From an uncultured Anderseniella sp. (lineage in GTDB: Bacteria; Pseudomonadota; Alphaproteobacteria; Rhizobiales; Aestuariivirgaceae): 64,000 nucleotides of DNA. The stretch spans positions 310,001 through 374,000 of the forward strand of contig CANKYU010000001.1 in the NCBI GenBank assembly GCA_947488295.1, given 5' to 3'. The notes beneath the pieces are model-generated. The model had not been told where the DNA came from, searched no databases, and saw only the letters and a list, made by a program, of their open reading frames with translations. Shown here piece by piece: positions 35,605 through 44,193 of this stretch (the first letter of the stretch is position 1; each line of letters begins with the position of its first letter). A program made the translations under genes and the position numbers.

Positions 35605-36594
35605 TCAGCTCACAGCCAGGGAAGCAGATGATTCCGGCAGTTCCACTCCAAAGCAGCGCTGGTAGAATTCTGCCACCAGAGCCCGCTCAAGCTCATCGCA
35701 CTTGTTCAGGAATGTCATCCGGAACGCCATGCCGACATCATTGAATATGGTGGCGTTCTCGGCCCAGGTGATGACCGTGCGCGGGCTCATGACAGTTGAC
35801 AGATCGCCTACCATGAACGCGTTTCTGGTCAGGTCTGCCAGACGCACCATGTTTGAGATCACCTTCTTGCCGGCGGCATCGTCAAACGACTTGTTCTTGG
35901 ACAGAACAATGCCGCACTCCTGCTCGTGGCTGAGATAGTTCAACTGCACGATGATCGACCAGCGGTCCATCTGGGCCTGGTTGATCTGCTGGGTGCCGTG
36001 ATAGAGGCCGGTCGTGTCACCGAGGCCGACCGTGTTGGCGGTTGCAAACAGGCGGAATGCCGGATGCGGTTTCAGCACGCGCGCCTGATCAAGCAGCGTC
36101 AGGCGGCCGGAACTTTCCAGCACGCGCTGGATCACGAACATCACGTCTGGGCGACCTGCATCATATTCATCGAAGACCAGTGCCACATTGTTCTGATACG
36201 CCCATGGCAGAATGCCTTCGCGGAACTCGGTAATCTGCTTGCCGTCCTTGATGACAATGGCATCCTTGCCGACCAGGTCGATACGCGAAATATGGCTGTC
36301 GAGGTTGATGCGCACCAGCGGCCATTTCAGCCGGGCTGCAACCTGTTCGATGTGGGTTGACTTGCCGGTGCCGTGGAAACCCGACACCATGACCCGGCGG
36401 TTGTGGGCAAAGCCGGCCAGAATGGCCAGCGTGGTTTCCGGGTTGAACAGATAATCCTCATCGATTTCCGGCACATATTCATTGCCTTTGGAATATGCAG
36501 GAACTTTAAGGTCTGAATCTATGTCGAAGACCTTGCGCACCGAGACGGTTGTGTCAGGCATGCCTGGTGCGTCGATCTTTGTATTTGCGTTCAT
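35605..36594 (-). CDS. cobS: Cobaltochelatase subunit CobS (AAA+ ATPase)
   Basis: 329 residues. It is an AAA+ ATPase of the MoxR type that forms a ring with CobT and drives cobalt insertion by CobN. Walker A is GFHGTGKST (72-80), Walker [17 protein letters not shown], sensor 1 LFATANTVG, and there is the family stretch [15 protein letters not shown]. The N-terminal [22 protein letters not shown] is typical of CobS. The ATG has a weak GGAG ten bases upstream. It is followed by cobT and preceded, across a 126-base gap, by the J-domain gene. Confidence 0.97.
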   Translation of the reverse strand: MNANTKIDAPGMPDTTVSVRKVFDIDSDLKVPAYSKGNEYVPEIDEDYLFNPETTLAILAGFAHNRRVMVSGFHGTGKSTHIEQVAARLKWPLVRINLDSHISRIDLVGKDAIVIKDGKQITEFREGILPWAYQNNVALVFDEYDAGRPDVMFVIQRVLESSGRLTLLDQARVLKPHPAFRLFATANTVGLGDTTGLYHGTQQINQAQMDRWSIIVQLNYLSHEQECGIVLSKNKSFDDAAGKKVISNMVRLADLTRNAFMVGDLSTVMSPRTVITWAENATIFNDVGMAFRMTFLNKCDELERALVAEFYQRCFGVELPESSASLAVS

Positions 36595-36720
36595 TGGAAA
36601 GCGGTCTCCGGGAAATCAACACCCGGTCTTCGCACATGGAAAACCGGGGCTCAAGGGTCATATGCAAACAGGTTTTAGTCTGAGTAATGCAACCCTAGCA
36701 AGGGGCACTTTTGCTGCAAT

Positions 36721-37356
36721 TCAGCACACACCCGCGTCGCGGAGATAATTGTAGGCGGTGATGATGTCACGAAGCCTGTCTTCGGTCTCGCGGCTGCCGC
36801 CGTTTGCATCGGGATGAAACCGCTTTACCAGCAGTTTGTACTTGGCCTTGATTTCATCCGCGGTTACGCCGGGATCAAGCCCGAGCGTGTCGAGCGCCTT
36901 GCGCTCGGCATTGCCGACACGGCGGCGTGACGTATCCGCTCTTTGCGTGCCGACGGCCTCTTCAAAAATCGAGTGCGGATCGTTGACGTCGCTGTCATGG
37001 CGATAACCGCGGCGTGCGGATTTGCCCGAGCCGGTTTTGGTGGCGCGGGCGCGTTTGTTTTCGGCCCAGGAACTGTCGCCCAGTTTCCAGGTTGGGCGAT
37101 GGCCGGTCTGCGATGCCTTTATCCAGGCACCGATGTCATTGTCGGCCATGCCGTCAAAGTAGTTGTACGACTTGTTGTAGGCCTTCACATGGTTGACGCA
37201 GAACCGGAAATACTCGCCTTCCGCATTGCGGCCTTTGGGCGCCCTGTGATTGCCTACAGCTTCACAGTCCGGCCATTCGCAGGTGAATGTTTCAGGTTCC
37301 GCCTTGCCGCCCTTTTTGATGCGGATGCCGTCGAAGTATTTCGAATTCAGTTTCAT
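36721..37356 (-). CDS. J-domain (DnaJ-like) protein
   Basis: 211 residues. The J domain is at the C-terminus, not the N-terminus: about residues 148-208, with KALDTLGLDPGVTADEIKAKYKLLVKRFHPDAN in pieces, including the essential HPD. The N-terminal half has a possible metal-binding pattern (FTCEWPDCEAVGNHRAP...FRFCVNHVKAYN) with cysteines and histidines in Cys2-His-like spacing. Such proteins recruit DnaK to particular clients. It sits beside cobS in the same orientation, a linkage kept in many Rhizobiales, which suggests a client in the CobST system or an unrelated conserved neighbour. Confidence 0.93.
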   Translation of the reverse strand: MKLNSKYFDGIRIKKGGKAEPETFTCEWPDCEAVGNHRAPKGRNAEGEYFRFCVNHVKAYNKSYNYFDGMADNDIGAWIKASQTGHRPTWKLGDSSWAENKRARATKTGSGKSARRGYRHDSDVNDPHSIFEEAVGTQRADTSRRRVGNAERKALDTLGLDPGVTADEIKAKYKLLVKRFHPDANGGSRETEDRLRDIITAYNYLRDAGVC

Positions 37357-37524
37357 CTGTCGCCTGGTTTTTGTCGTGCGTGAACAATGATGGCTGCCGT
37401 GGCAGCGCAGCAGTATAACTCAATGTAGTGGACTTTTGGAATCCAGTTAGCTCATAAAACACGAACAAGTCATCAATGTGGACCTGCACCTGGCATTTTG
37501 TGCAGGAAAAAGGAAAAATATATC

Positions 37525-37800
37525 ATGCAGCTTGGCCAGGTCGGACAGACCATCACCGAAAAACTGTCAAAAGCGCTGGTACCACACGCACTGGAAGTGA
37601 TCGACGAATCACATCTTCATGCCGGTCATTCCGGTGCCCGGCCGGAAGGAGAAACCCATTTCAGGGTCAAGATCCAGGCGGATGCGTTTGCCGGCAAGTC
37701 GCTGATCCAGCGTCACCGCATGGTCAATGAGGTGCTGGCAGAGGAGTTGAAAGGCCGGGTTCATGCCCTGGCGATCTCAGCCAGCGCGCCGAAAGTCTGA
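37525..37800 (+). CDS. BolA family protein
   Basis: 91 residues from the ATG at 37525, with AAGGA upstream at slightly long spacing. The BolA fold is visible: ITEKLSKALVPHALEVIDES, the conserved HAGHSGARPEGETHFRVKI with the histidines that bind Fe-S clusters with monothiol glutaredoxin, and SLIQRHRMVNEVLAEELKGRVHAL with the C-terminal helix-turn-helix-like motif. BolA proteins act in iron homeostasis, Fe-S transfer and stress morphology. It is divergent from the J-domain gene and convergent with the CNNM gene. Confidence 0.95.
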   Translation: MQLGQVGQTITEKLSKALVPHALEVIDESHLHAGHSGARPEGETHFRVKIQADAFAGKSLIQRHRMVNEVLAEELKGRVHALAISASAPKV

Positions 37801-37817
37801 CCCGGGCGCAATTTACC

Positions 37818-39092
37818 CTAGCCGGACTTGCCCAGTGGGGTGATCCGCAGGCGGGTGATCTGGTTGCGCTTCTTGCCGGCGACCTCAAAGCGAAATCCGT
37901 GAAACGTGAAGGCCTGACCCTTTTCGGGAATCATCTGGGCCTCATGAATGACCAGGCCGGCAATCGTGTTGGCTTCCTCGTCCGGCAGTTCCCAGTCATT
38001 GGCCCGGTTCAGGTCACGAATCTGCAATGACCCGTTGACCACCATGGAACCCGACGCTTCGCGCGAAATGTCGGCGCTGATCACGTCGTGCTCATCGGCG
38101 ATGTCACCGACGATCTCCTCCAGAATGTCTTCCAGGGTAACCAGGCCCATGACCTCGCCGTATTCGTCAACCACCAGGGCAAAGTGCGACTTGCGCCGCA
38201 GGAATGCGGAGAGCTGGTAGTTTACGGTGGTCGTATCCGGCACGAACCAGGCATCCGAGCAGATCGCCCTGATATCCAGTTTCGATGCGTCGCCCTGGTG
38301 TGACTGCAGGGCTGACAGCACGTCCTTGGCATGCAGGACGCCAATGATGTTGTCTGAATTCTCCTGCCAGACAGGCGCGCGGGAAAAACCTGACTTCAGC
38401 AGTTCCGATATGATTTCGTCGTTTGGCATGTCGACATCAATGGAGAACATCTTTGTCCGGTGAACCATCAGGTCAGACAATTCCAGTTCCGACAGGTCCA
38501 GAACACCGCCGAGCATATCCCGGTCGTTCTTGACGACGGCGCCTTCCTTGTGATGCAGGTCAATGGCGCCGCGGATCTCTTCCTGGGGCGACAGGATGTT
38601 GCCGGCATTGGCCAGGTCGACGCCGGCCAGCGACAAAACATTCTTGACGATGACCTCGACGCCGATGACTACCGGTCCGAAAATCCTGACCAGCACGGAT
38701 ATGATCGAGGCGACGGCAAGGGAAAACCGCTCCGGGTAAACAATCGCGTAAGTCTTGGGCAGCACCTCGCCGAACACCAGAACAAGCGCGGTCATCACCA
38801 GGGTTGCCCAGATCACGCCGCTTTCACCAAACAGCGACAGGAAAACCGAAGTGGCCAGCGCGGATGCCAGGATATTGACCAGATTGTTGCCGAGCAGGAT
38901 GCCGCCAATGAGGCGTTCAGGCTGCTCTTTCAGGTTCAGCACCGTGCGCGCACGCGTGTCGCCGCGTTTTTCGAGTTCGTGAAGCCTCGGGCGTGACGAT
39001 GTCGTCAGTGCTGTTTCGGATCCGGAAAAAAAGGCAGACAGCAGGATCAGCCCGAAGGCTGCGCCGGCCATGATGCCGAGTGCGAGCGTCAT
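37818..39092 (-). CDS. HlyC/CorC (CNNM) family protein, DUF21-CBS-CorC_HlyC
   Basis: 424 residues. Domain order is standard: an N-terminal DUF21/CNNM transmembrane domain (four hydrophobic segments up to about residue 185, with FFSGSETALTTSSRPRLHEL in the first), then a CBS pair (VHRTKMFSIDVDMPNDEIISELL, and FALVVDEYGEVMGLVTLEDILEEIVGDI), and a C-terminal CorC_HlyC domain ending with GKKRNQITRLRI. Members move or sense divalent cations such as Mg2+. The start codon overlaps the aroB stop (ATGA), so this gene is the last of the aroK-aroB unit. Confidence 0.94.
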   Translation of the reverse strand: MTLALGIMAGAAFGLILLSAFFSGSETALTTSSRPRLHELEKRGDTRARTVLNLKEQPERLIGGILLGNNLVNILASALATSVFLSLFGESGVIWATLVMTALVLVFGEVLPKTYAIVYPERFSLAVASIISVLVRIFGPVVIGVEVIVKNVLSLAGVDLANAGNILSPQEEIRGAIDLHHKEGAVVKNDRDMLGGVLDLSELELSDLMVHRTKMFSIDVDMPNDEIISELLKSGFSRAPVWQENSDNIIGVLHAKDVLSALQSHQGDASKLDIRAICSDAWFVPDTTTVNYQLSAFLRRKSHFALVVDEYGEVMGLVTLEDILEEIVGDIADEHDVISADISREASGSMVVNGSLQIRDLNRANDWELPDEEANTIAGLVIHEAQMIPEKGQAFTFHGFRFEVAGKKRNQITRLRITPLGKSG

Positions 39093-40234
39093 TGTAGCTT
39101 TAATTCGGCCTCAAGAAATTTGATCAGGCCGTCCTCTTCTATGGTTCTGTCGATGTAGGCATTGCCTATACCTTTTACCAGAATAAAGTTAATGCGACCT
39201 GCCTCGGCTTTCTTGTCCTGGCGCATGATTTCCACCAGCCTGCCAGCATCGGGAAGATGGGCGCGGATGCCGGATATGTCTGTTGGCAGGCCAACCGACT
39301 TGAGGTGCTTCTCCATACGCGCCGCCGCTCCCGGTTGGCAGATGCCGAGCTGCTCGGAAAACCGGAAGGCCTGTGCCATGCCGATGGCCACGCCTTCACC
39401 ATGCAGAAGCTTGTCGGAGTATCCTGTTGCACTTTCCAGCGCGTGGCCGAATGTGTGGCCGAGGTTCAACAGTGCACGATCACCGGATTCACGTTCGTCA
39501 CGCGCCACGATGGCTGCCTTTGCCTGGCAGGACGTGCGGATGGCGCGGATGCGGGCCTGCGGGTCACCGGCAAATATCCGGGCCGCATTGTCCTCCAGCC
39601 AGCCAAAGAATTCCGCATCGCCGAGCAGGCCGTACTTTGCGACTTCCGCATAACCGGCTGCCAGTTCGCGGGCGGGCAGGGTGTTCAGCACATCGATATC
39701 CGCCAGCACGGCAACAGGTTGGTGAAACGCGCCTACGAGATTCTTGCCATGGCTGGAGTTGATGCCGGTCTTGCCGCCGACGGAGCTGTCGACCTGCGCC
39801 AGCAGCGAGGTCGGTATCTGGATGAAACCGATGCCGCGGCGGACAATTGCAGCCGCAAAACCGGCAAGGTCTCCGATGACGCCGCCTCCGAAGGCGATGA
39901 TGTGGTCATTGCGCTCCATGCCGGCTGCAATGATGTCATCACACACCTGCGCAAGCCGGGCGTAGCTCTTGGTCTGTTCTCCCGGCGGCAGGATAATCGA
40001 GGTGTGTTTGACACCGGCCTCATCGAGGCTGTCGGTGAGTGTTTTCAAATGATGACGGGCGACGTTTTCATCTGTCACAATCGCCGTGACCGGGCGCGCC
40101 AGCAAGGGCGCGATCGAGCGTCCGGCGTGGGCGAGCAGCCCGTCGGAAATTGTAATGTCGTAACTGCGCTCACCAAGTGAGACATTGACTTCGGCTCTGG
40201 TTGTGTCGGCCTCAGTTGAGGTGTTCCGGTTCAT
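39089..40234 (-). CDS. aroB: 3-dehydroquinate synthase
   Basis: 381 residues. It converts DAHP to 3-dehydroquinate, the second step of the shikimate pathway, with NAD and zinc. Motifs seen are VTDENVARHHL, LPPGEQTKSYARL, IAFGGGVIGDLAGFAAAIVRRGIGFIQIPTSLLAQVDSSVGGKTGIN in successive segments, and the zinc ligands in LNLGHTFGHALESATGY with the catalytic region LLHGEGVAIGM. Its start overlaps the aroK stop (ATGA). The aroK-aroB pair is the usual alphaproteobacterial arrangement. Confidence 0.97.
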   Translation of the reverse strand: MNRNTSTEADTTRAEVNVSLGERSYDITISDGLLAHAGRSIAPLLARPVTAIVTDENVARHHLKTLTDSLDEAGVKHTSIILPPGEQTKSYARLAQVCDDIIAAGMERNDHIIAFGGGVIGDLAGFAAAIVRRGIGFIQIPTSLLAQVDSSVGGKTGINSSHGKNLVGAFHQPVAVLADIDVLNTLPARELAAGYAEVAKYGLLGDAEFFGWLEDNAARIFAGDPQARIRAIRTSCQAKAAIVARDERESGDRALLNLGHTFGHALESATGYSDKLLHGEGVAIGMAQAFRFSEQLGICQPGAAARMEKHLKSVGLPTDISGIRAHLPDAGRLVEIMRQDKKAEAGRINFILVKGIGNAYIDRTIEEDGLIKFLEAELKLQ

Positions 40235-40821
40235 GCGCGCGCCATTTCTTCCCGGCGCAGATGCTCGGCCAGGGTTTCAATGCAGGCGCCAACAATCTGG
40301 TCGTGGGGCACGTCCCGGCTTTCTACCGTGATGGAAGAGTTGCCATAGACCGGGTAGCGTTCGGCGATCAGCTTGCGCATGACAGCTTCGGGGTCATCGG
40401 TTTTCAGCAGGGGTCTGTTTGACCTCTTGCGCACCCGCTTCATCAGAAGCTCAAAATCCGCCCTGAGCCAGACCGAAATCCCCTTGTCGGCGATTGTCGT
40501 GCGGGTTTCTTCGCTCATATAGGCGCCGCCGCCGGTTGCCAGCACGCGGGGCTGCTCGTTCAGTAGGCGCTCGATAACCCTGCGCTCACCGTCTCGAAAA
40601 TACTGCTCGCCATGTTCCTCGAAAATTTCCGGAACGGTCTTGCCGGCGGCTTTTTCGATTTCGGTGTCGGCATCGGCAAACGGCATTTTCAGTTTTTTGG
40701 CCAAGCGCCTGCCTATGGTGGTTTTACCTGCACCCATCAGTCCGATCAGCACAATGCTGCGACCGTTGAGCTGCGATGTGATTGTGGTGATGTTGTCGTT
40801 CGACTTGCTGGTTTCGTTCAC
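40231..40821 (-). CDS. aroK: Shikimate kinase
   Basis: 196 residues with a GTG start. It phosphorylates shikimate at position 3. The P-loop is GLMGAGKTT (27-35); ADADTEIEKAAGKTVPEIF holds the substrate-binding DxD region, GERRVIERLL the arginine, and GGGAYMSEETR the glycine-rich substrate motif. LRADFELLMKRVRKRSNRPLL forms the lid. The N-terminal 20 residues are an extension common in Rhizobiales. It is the first gene of aroK-aroB-CNNM. Confidence 0.96.
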   Translation of the reverse strand: MNETSKSNDNITTITSQLNGRSIVLIGLMGAGKTTIGRRLAKKLKMPFADADTEIEKAAGKTVPEIFEEHGEQYFRDGERRVIERLLNEQPRVLATGGGAYMSEETRTTIADKGISVWLRADFELLMKRVRKRSNRPLLKTDDPEAVMRKLIAERYPVYGNSSITVESRDVPHDQIVGACIETLAEHLRREEMARA

Positions 40822-41073
40822 TGGTGTTTGAACCTAATTCCGGTATCGAGCTTCATCGGCGCCCTGCTTTTTTCTGTTTTAGGAGAAAACGACAGCTGAT
40901 GCCATAGAACATGCGTGATTTCAGCGAAGGGCGTAGTCGCCTCAAACAGGCAGACCCGTTTCAGCGCCGCGCAGTCGACGCGCAAACACTTTGCGATTTC
41001 ACCCGGATTGTTGCACATTGCAGCTCGTGAAGAGCAAATCAAAACCATCTGTTTGAGGAACATATTAGCTGCT

Positions 41074-41214
41074 ATGCCTGACAGTCTTCGCTTTCTGTTA
41101 ATCGTACTGTGCTTGGCTGGTGCCGGGTATGGCGCGGTTTGGGGCCTGGCCAATTTTCCGCCCGAACAGCAAGAAGTGGTGAAGCAGCTTTCCAATGGTG
41201 TCTTCGAGAACTGA
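41074..41214 (+). CDS. Small membrane protein upstream of xerD (46 aa)
   Basis: 46 residues: one transmembrane helix (LRFLLIVLCLAGAGYGAVWGL) followed by NFPPEQQEVVKQLSNGVFEN. Similar short proteins with the ANFPPEQ motif stand before xerD in many Rhizobiales; this is from memory of the family pattern and not from a search. Its stop lies 20 bases inside xerD, so the two genes overlap and are likely coupled. The ribosome site is weak. Function unknown. Confidence 0.65.
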   Translation: MPDSLRFLLIVLCLAGAGYGAVWGLANFPPEQQEVVKQLSNGVFEN

Positions 41215-42175
41215 CACGGATAACGGCCCAGGCTCAAATGCAACCGTCAGCGGCGATCGCACAGTTGCGTTGTTCCTGGAGATGATGAGCGCCGAACGTG
41301 GCGCATCCCGCAATACCCTTTCAGCCTATGCCCGTGATCTTGATCACTATACCGGATTCCTGAAAAGGCGCGGCTGTGCGCTGGATGCCGCCGGCAGTGA
41401 TGAAGTCCGTGCATGGCTGAGCGAATTGCAGGCGGAAGGACTGGCCAAGTCAACTATTGCCCGCAGGCTGTCCGCGGCCCGGCAATTGCACAAGTTTGCC
41501 TATGCTGAAGGTATTGTGGACGACGACCCTGCAGGTGGCATCGCCGCACCGCGCAAAGCGCGCACTCTGCCGAAGACCATGAGTGTGGGGCAGGCGGAAA
41601 AACTGCTGGTGGCAGCGCGCGAGCAGGCAGTGCGCGCGCGTGGCAAGAGGCGCCTGAAAGCACTGCGCATGATGTGTCTGATTGAGGTTCTGTATGCAAC
41701 GGGACTGCGGGTGTCGGAACTGGTCAGTCTGACGGTGGGAATGGTTTCGGCAGACGACAGGTTTATCACTGTGTGCGGCAAGGGCGGACGCGAACGGCTG
41801 GTTCCGCTTTCACCCGCCGCACGCGCGGCAATCGACACATACATCGATGCGGTAAAACAGGCGGCAGACATCGTTCATGTCGAGCCCGCGCGATACCTGT
41901 TTGCATCCGGGGGCAAGCAGAAACACCTGACACGACAGCATTTTGCGCTGATGCTGAAGCACCTGGCGGGTGTTGCCGGGCTTGACGCAGATGCCGTGTC
42001 ACCGCACGTCGTGCGTCATGCATTCGCCAGCCATCTGCTGCAGGGTGGGGCAGATCTGAGGTCGGTTCAGCAGATGCTTGGCCACGCGGATATTTCAACA
42101 ACACAGATCTATACTCATGTCATGCCGGAAAAACTGCGCGAGGCGGTGGAAACTCATCATCCGCTCAACCGGTAA
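41195..42175 (+). CDS. xerD: Site-specific tyrosine recombinase XerD
   Basis: 326 residues. It works with XerC at dif to resolve chromosome dimers. The N-terminal SAM-like domain is at about 25-110 (VALFLEMMSAERGASRNTLSAYARDL). The catalytic domain has R172 in ATGLRVSELVSL, H271 and R274 in PHVVRHAFASHLL, a further histidine in QMLGHADIST and the nucleophile Y306 in QIYTHV. An ATG (41195) and a GTG (41198) are adjacent; both lie inside the small upstream gene. No phage or integron features are nearby, so a housekeeping role is preferred over integrase. Confidence 0.95.
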   Translation: MVSSRTDTDNGPGSNATVSGDRTVALFLEMMSAERGASRNTLSAYARDLDHYTGFLKRRGCALDAAGSDEVRAWLSELQAEGLAKSTIARRLSAARQLHKFAYAEGIVDDDPAGGIAAPRKARTLPKTMSVGQAEKLLVAAREQAVRARGKRRLKALRMMCLIEVLYATGLRVSELVSLTVGMVSADDRFITVCGKGGRERLVPLSPAARAAIDTYIDAVKQAADIVHVEPARYLFASGGKQKHLTRQHFALMLKHLAGVAGLDADAVSPHVVRHAFASHLLQGGADLRSVQQMLGHADISTTQIYTHVMPEKLREAVETHHPLNR

Positions 42176-42304
42176 ATTGCACCAGGTGCACGACAATTAG
42201 CAGGTTGACATCCAATCGGCGTAACGCCAGTTTGCAGCCCATAATCAATCGGGCTCAGGCGAGGGCAGGCACTGCTGTTCCAGCAGTTGCGCATCATGTG
42301 AAAC

Positions 42305-43264
42305 ATGCAGACATTTCTTGACTTTGAAACACGCATTGCCGAGCTGGCGGGCAAGATCGCCGAATTGAAATCCATCAATGACGACGACGGCTCAGTATCG
42401 ATCGCAGATGAAGTGAAGCAGCTGGAAGGCAAGCTTTCAAAGTCACTTGCCGACCTTTATGCGGATCTTGAACCCTGGCAGAAAACCCAGGTTGCCCGGC
42501 ATCCGGACCGGCCCCATACCCAGGATTACCTGGATGCCCTTGTCACCGAGTTCACGCCGCTTGCCGGGGACCGCAAGTTTGCTGAAGACGATGCGGTTCT
42601 GGGCGGCCTAGCGCGGTTTGAGGGTGATCCGGTGGTTGTCATCGGCCAGGAAAAGGGTGCCGACACCAAGTCGCGCCTGAAGCATAATTTCGGCATGGCG
42701 CGCCCGGAAGGCTATCGCAAGGCAGTCCGGCTGATGGAACTGGCGCAGCGCTTTGCTCTGCCGGTGCTGACCTTTGTGGATACTGCGGGTGCGTATCCCG
42801 GCATTGGTGCGGAAGAGCGCGGACAGGCTGAAGCCATTGCCCGGTCCACCGATTGCTGCCTTGGACTGGGTACGCCGATCATTTCGACCATTATCGGTGA
42901 GGGTGGATCAGGCGGCGCTGTCGCCATCGCAACGGCAAATTCGGTTTTGATGCTCGAGCACTCGATCTACTCGGTCATCTCGCCGGAAGGCGCAGCGTCG
43001 ATTTTATGGCACGATTCAGCACGCGCCAGTGAAGCTGCCACCGCCATGCGTATCACCGCCGCCCACCTTAAGGAACTCGGCGTCATTGATACTATCGTGC
43101 CGGAGCCGGTCGGCGGCGCTCATCGCGGACGCGAGGCTGCCATGCAGTCGGTCAGGGAGGCGATCTCAGCCGCCCTGATGCCGTACAAGCACATGTCTCA
43201 AGATGAAATCCGCCAGCAGCGGCGTGACAAGTTCCTGGCGATCGGGCGCACGCTCGCAGGCTGA
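42305..43264 (+). CDS. accA: Acetyl-CoA carboxylase carboxyltransferase subunit alpha
   Basis: 319 residues. With AccD it transfers CO2 from carboxybiotin to acetyl-CoA, forming malonyl-CoA for fatty-acid synthesis. Seen are the N-terminal FLDFETRIAELAGKIAELK, ARHPDRPHTQDYL, IGQEKGADTKSRLKHNFGM, the oxyanion-forming DTAGAYPGIGAEERGQAEAI, and GEGGSGGAVAIATANSVLMLEHSIYSVISPEGAASILW in successive parts. The length is as expected. xerD-accA synteny is common in Rhizobiales. Confidence 0.97.
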   Translation: MQTFLDFETRIAELAGKIAELKSINDDDGSVSIADEVKQLEGKLSKSLADLYADLEPWQKTQVARHPDRPHTQDYLDALVTEFTPLAGDRKFAEDDAVLGGLARFEGDPVVVIGQEKGADTKSRLKHNFGMARPEGYRKAVRLMELAQRFALPVLTFVDTAGAYPGIGAEERGQAEAIARSTDCCLGLGTPIISTIIGEGGSGGAVAIATANSVLMLEHSIYSVISPEGAASILWHDSARASEAATAMRITAAHLKELGVIDTIVPEPVGGAHRGREAAMQSVREAISAALMPYKHMSQDEIRQQRRDKFLAIGRTLAG

Positions 43265-43377
43265 AACTGGCCTCGTGGCCCGGTCAGCGCAGACATTGTG
43301 CATGATCACATACGTCTTTGTTCGCACAAATTCGCCGCAAACTTGCCGTTTTGCTCGGCGATCTTGCCGGTGAATCA

Positions 43378-44127
43378 ATGACAGTGGCCTCAAGTGGATC
43401 TATGCGGCGATTATTCAAACTGGTGCTGGTGCTGGCCGTCATGGCGTCCACCGGCTATGCGCTTTACCGCACTGGCGAAGGGAGCCGTATCGTGGAACGA
43501 CTGCGCTTTCCGGATCCTGAAGTCTTCAGGAAGCAGGCCTGGGCGGAACTGGATGCCCGGCAACTGAGCCCCGGCATGCCGGTCTTCATCCGCATTTTCA
43601 AACAGAGTTCGGAACTCGAGCTGTGGTTGAAAAGCAAAAAGGGGTGGGAGTTGTACCGGACGGTCGATATCTGCAACTGGTCCGGCAATCTGGGGCCGAA
43701 GCTGAAGGAAGGCGACAAGCAGTCACCGGAAGGGTTTTACACGGTGACCAAAGGCCGTTTGAACCCAAACAGCCGGCATCATCTTTCGTTCAATCTCGGT
43801 TTCCCCAACCGGTATGACCGCTCGCTTGGCCGCACCGGGTCTTTTCTGATGGTGCATGGCGGGTGTTCATCCATCGGATGCTATGCGGTGCGCGACCACG
43901 AGGTTGAGGTGATCTACAGGCTTGTGGAAGCCGCTCTCGACAATGGCCAGCAGGCGGTACGGGTGCATGCTTTCCCGTTCCGGATGGAACAGGCAGCGCT
44001 TGACCGGCACAAGGGCGCCAAGTGGCATGAATTCTGGGCAATGCTGAAACAGGGTTATGATGTCTTCGAACGTGAACGCGAGGTGCCGCGGGTGCGGGTT
44101 GCAGACAAATCCTACGTGGTTAATTGA
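43378..44127 (+). CDS. YafK-like L,D-transpeptidase, membrane-anchored (first of a tandem pair)
   Basis: 249 residues from the ATG at 43378; the ATG at 43402 is also possible. A single N-terminal transmembrane helix (LFKLVLVLAVMASTGYALY) would anchor it in the inner membrane facing the periplasm. The YkuD/YafK catalytic domain has GPKLKEGDKQSPEGFYTV, LSFNLGFPNRYDRSLGRTG and the active site H160-GGCSSIG-C168. Family members cut or form peptide bonds at meso-DAP or release covalently bound lipoprotein. The next gene is a clear paralogue with the same motifs, so this arose by tandem duplication. Confidence 0.92.
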   Translation: MTVASSGSMRRLFKLVLVLAVMASTGYALYRTGEGSRIVERLRFPDPEVFRKQAWAELDARQLSPGMPVFIRIFKQSSELELWLKSKKGWELYRTVDICNWSGNLGPKLKEGDKQSPEGFYTVTKGRLNPNSRHHLSFNLGFPNRYDRSLGRTGSFLMVHGGCSSIGCYAVRDHEVEVIYRLVEAALDNGQQAVRVHAFPFRMEQAALDRHKGAKWHEFWAMLKQGYDVFEREREVPRVRVADKSYVVN

Positions 44128-44193
44128 GCGTTAGCGTGTTGTGCTGCACAATATGGATCATGAGGACGGTTTCGGAAGTTGGGTTTGTCAAAA

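Noticed and set aside
41195..42175. Phage or integron integrase
   Set aside because: The protein has the XerD pattern, sits in a conserved housekeeping neighbourhood, and no attachment sites or phage genes were seen.
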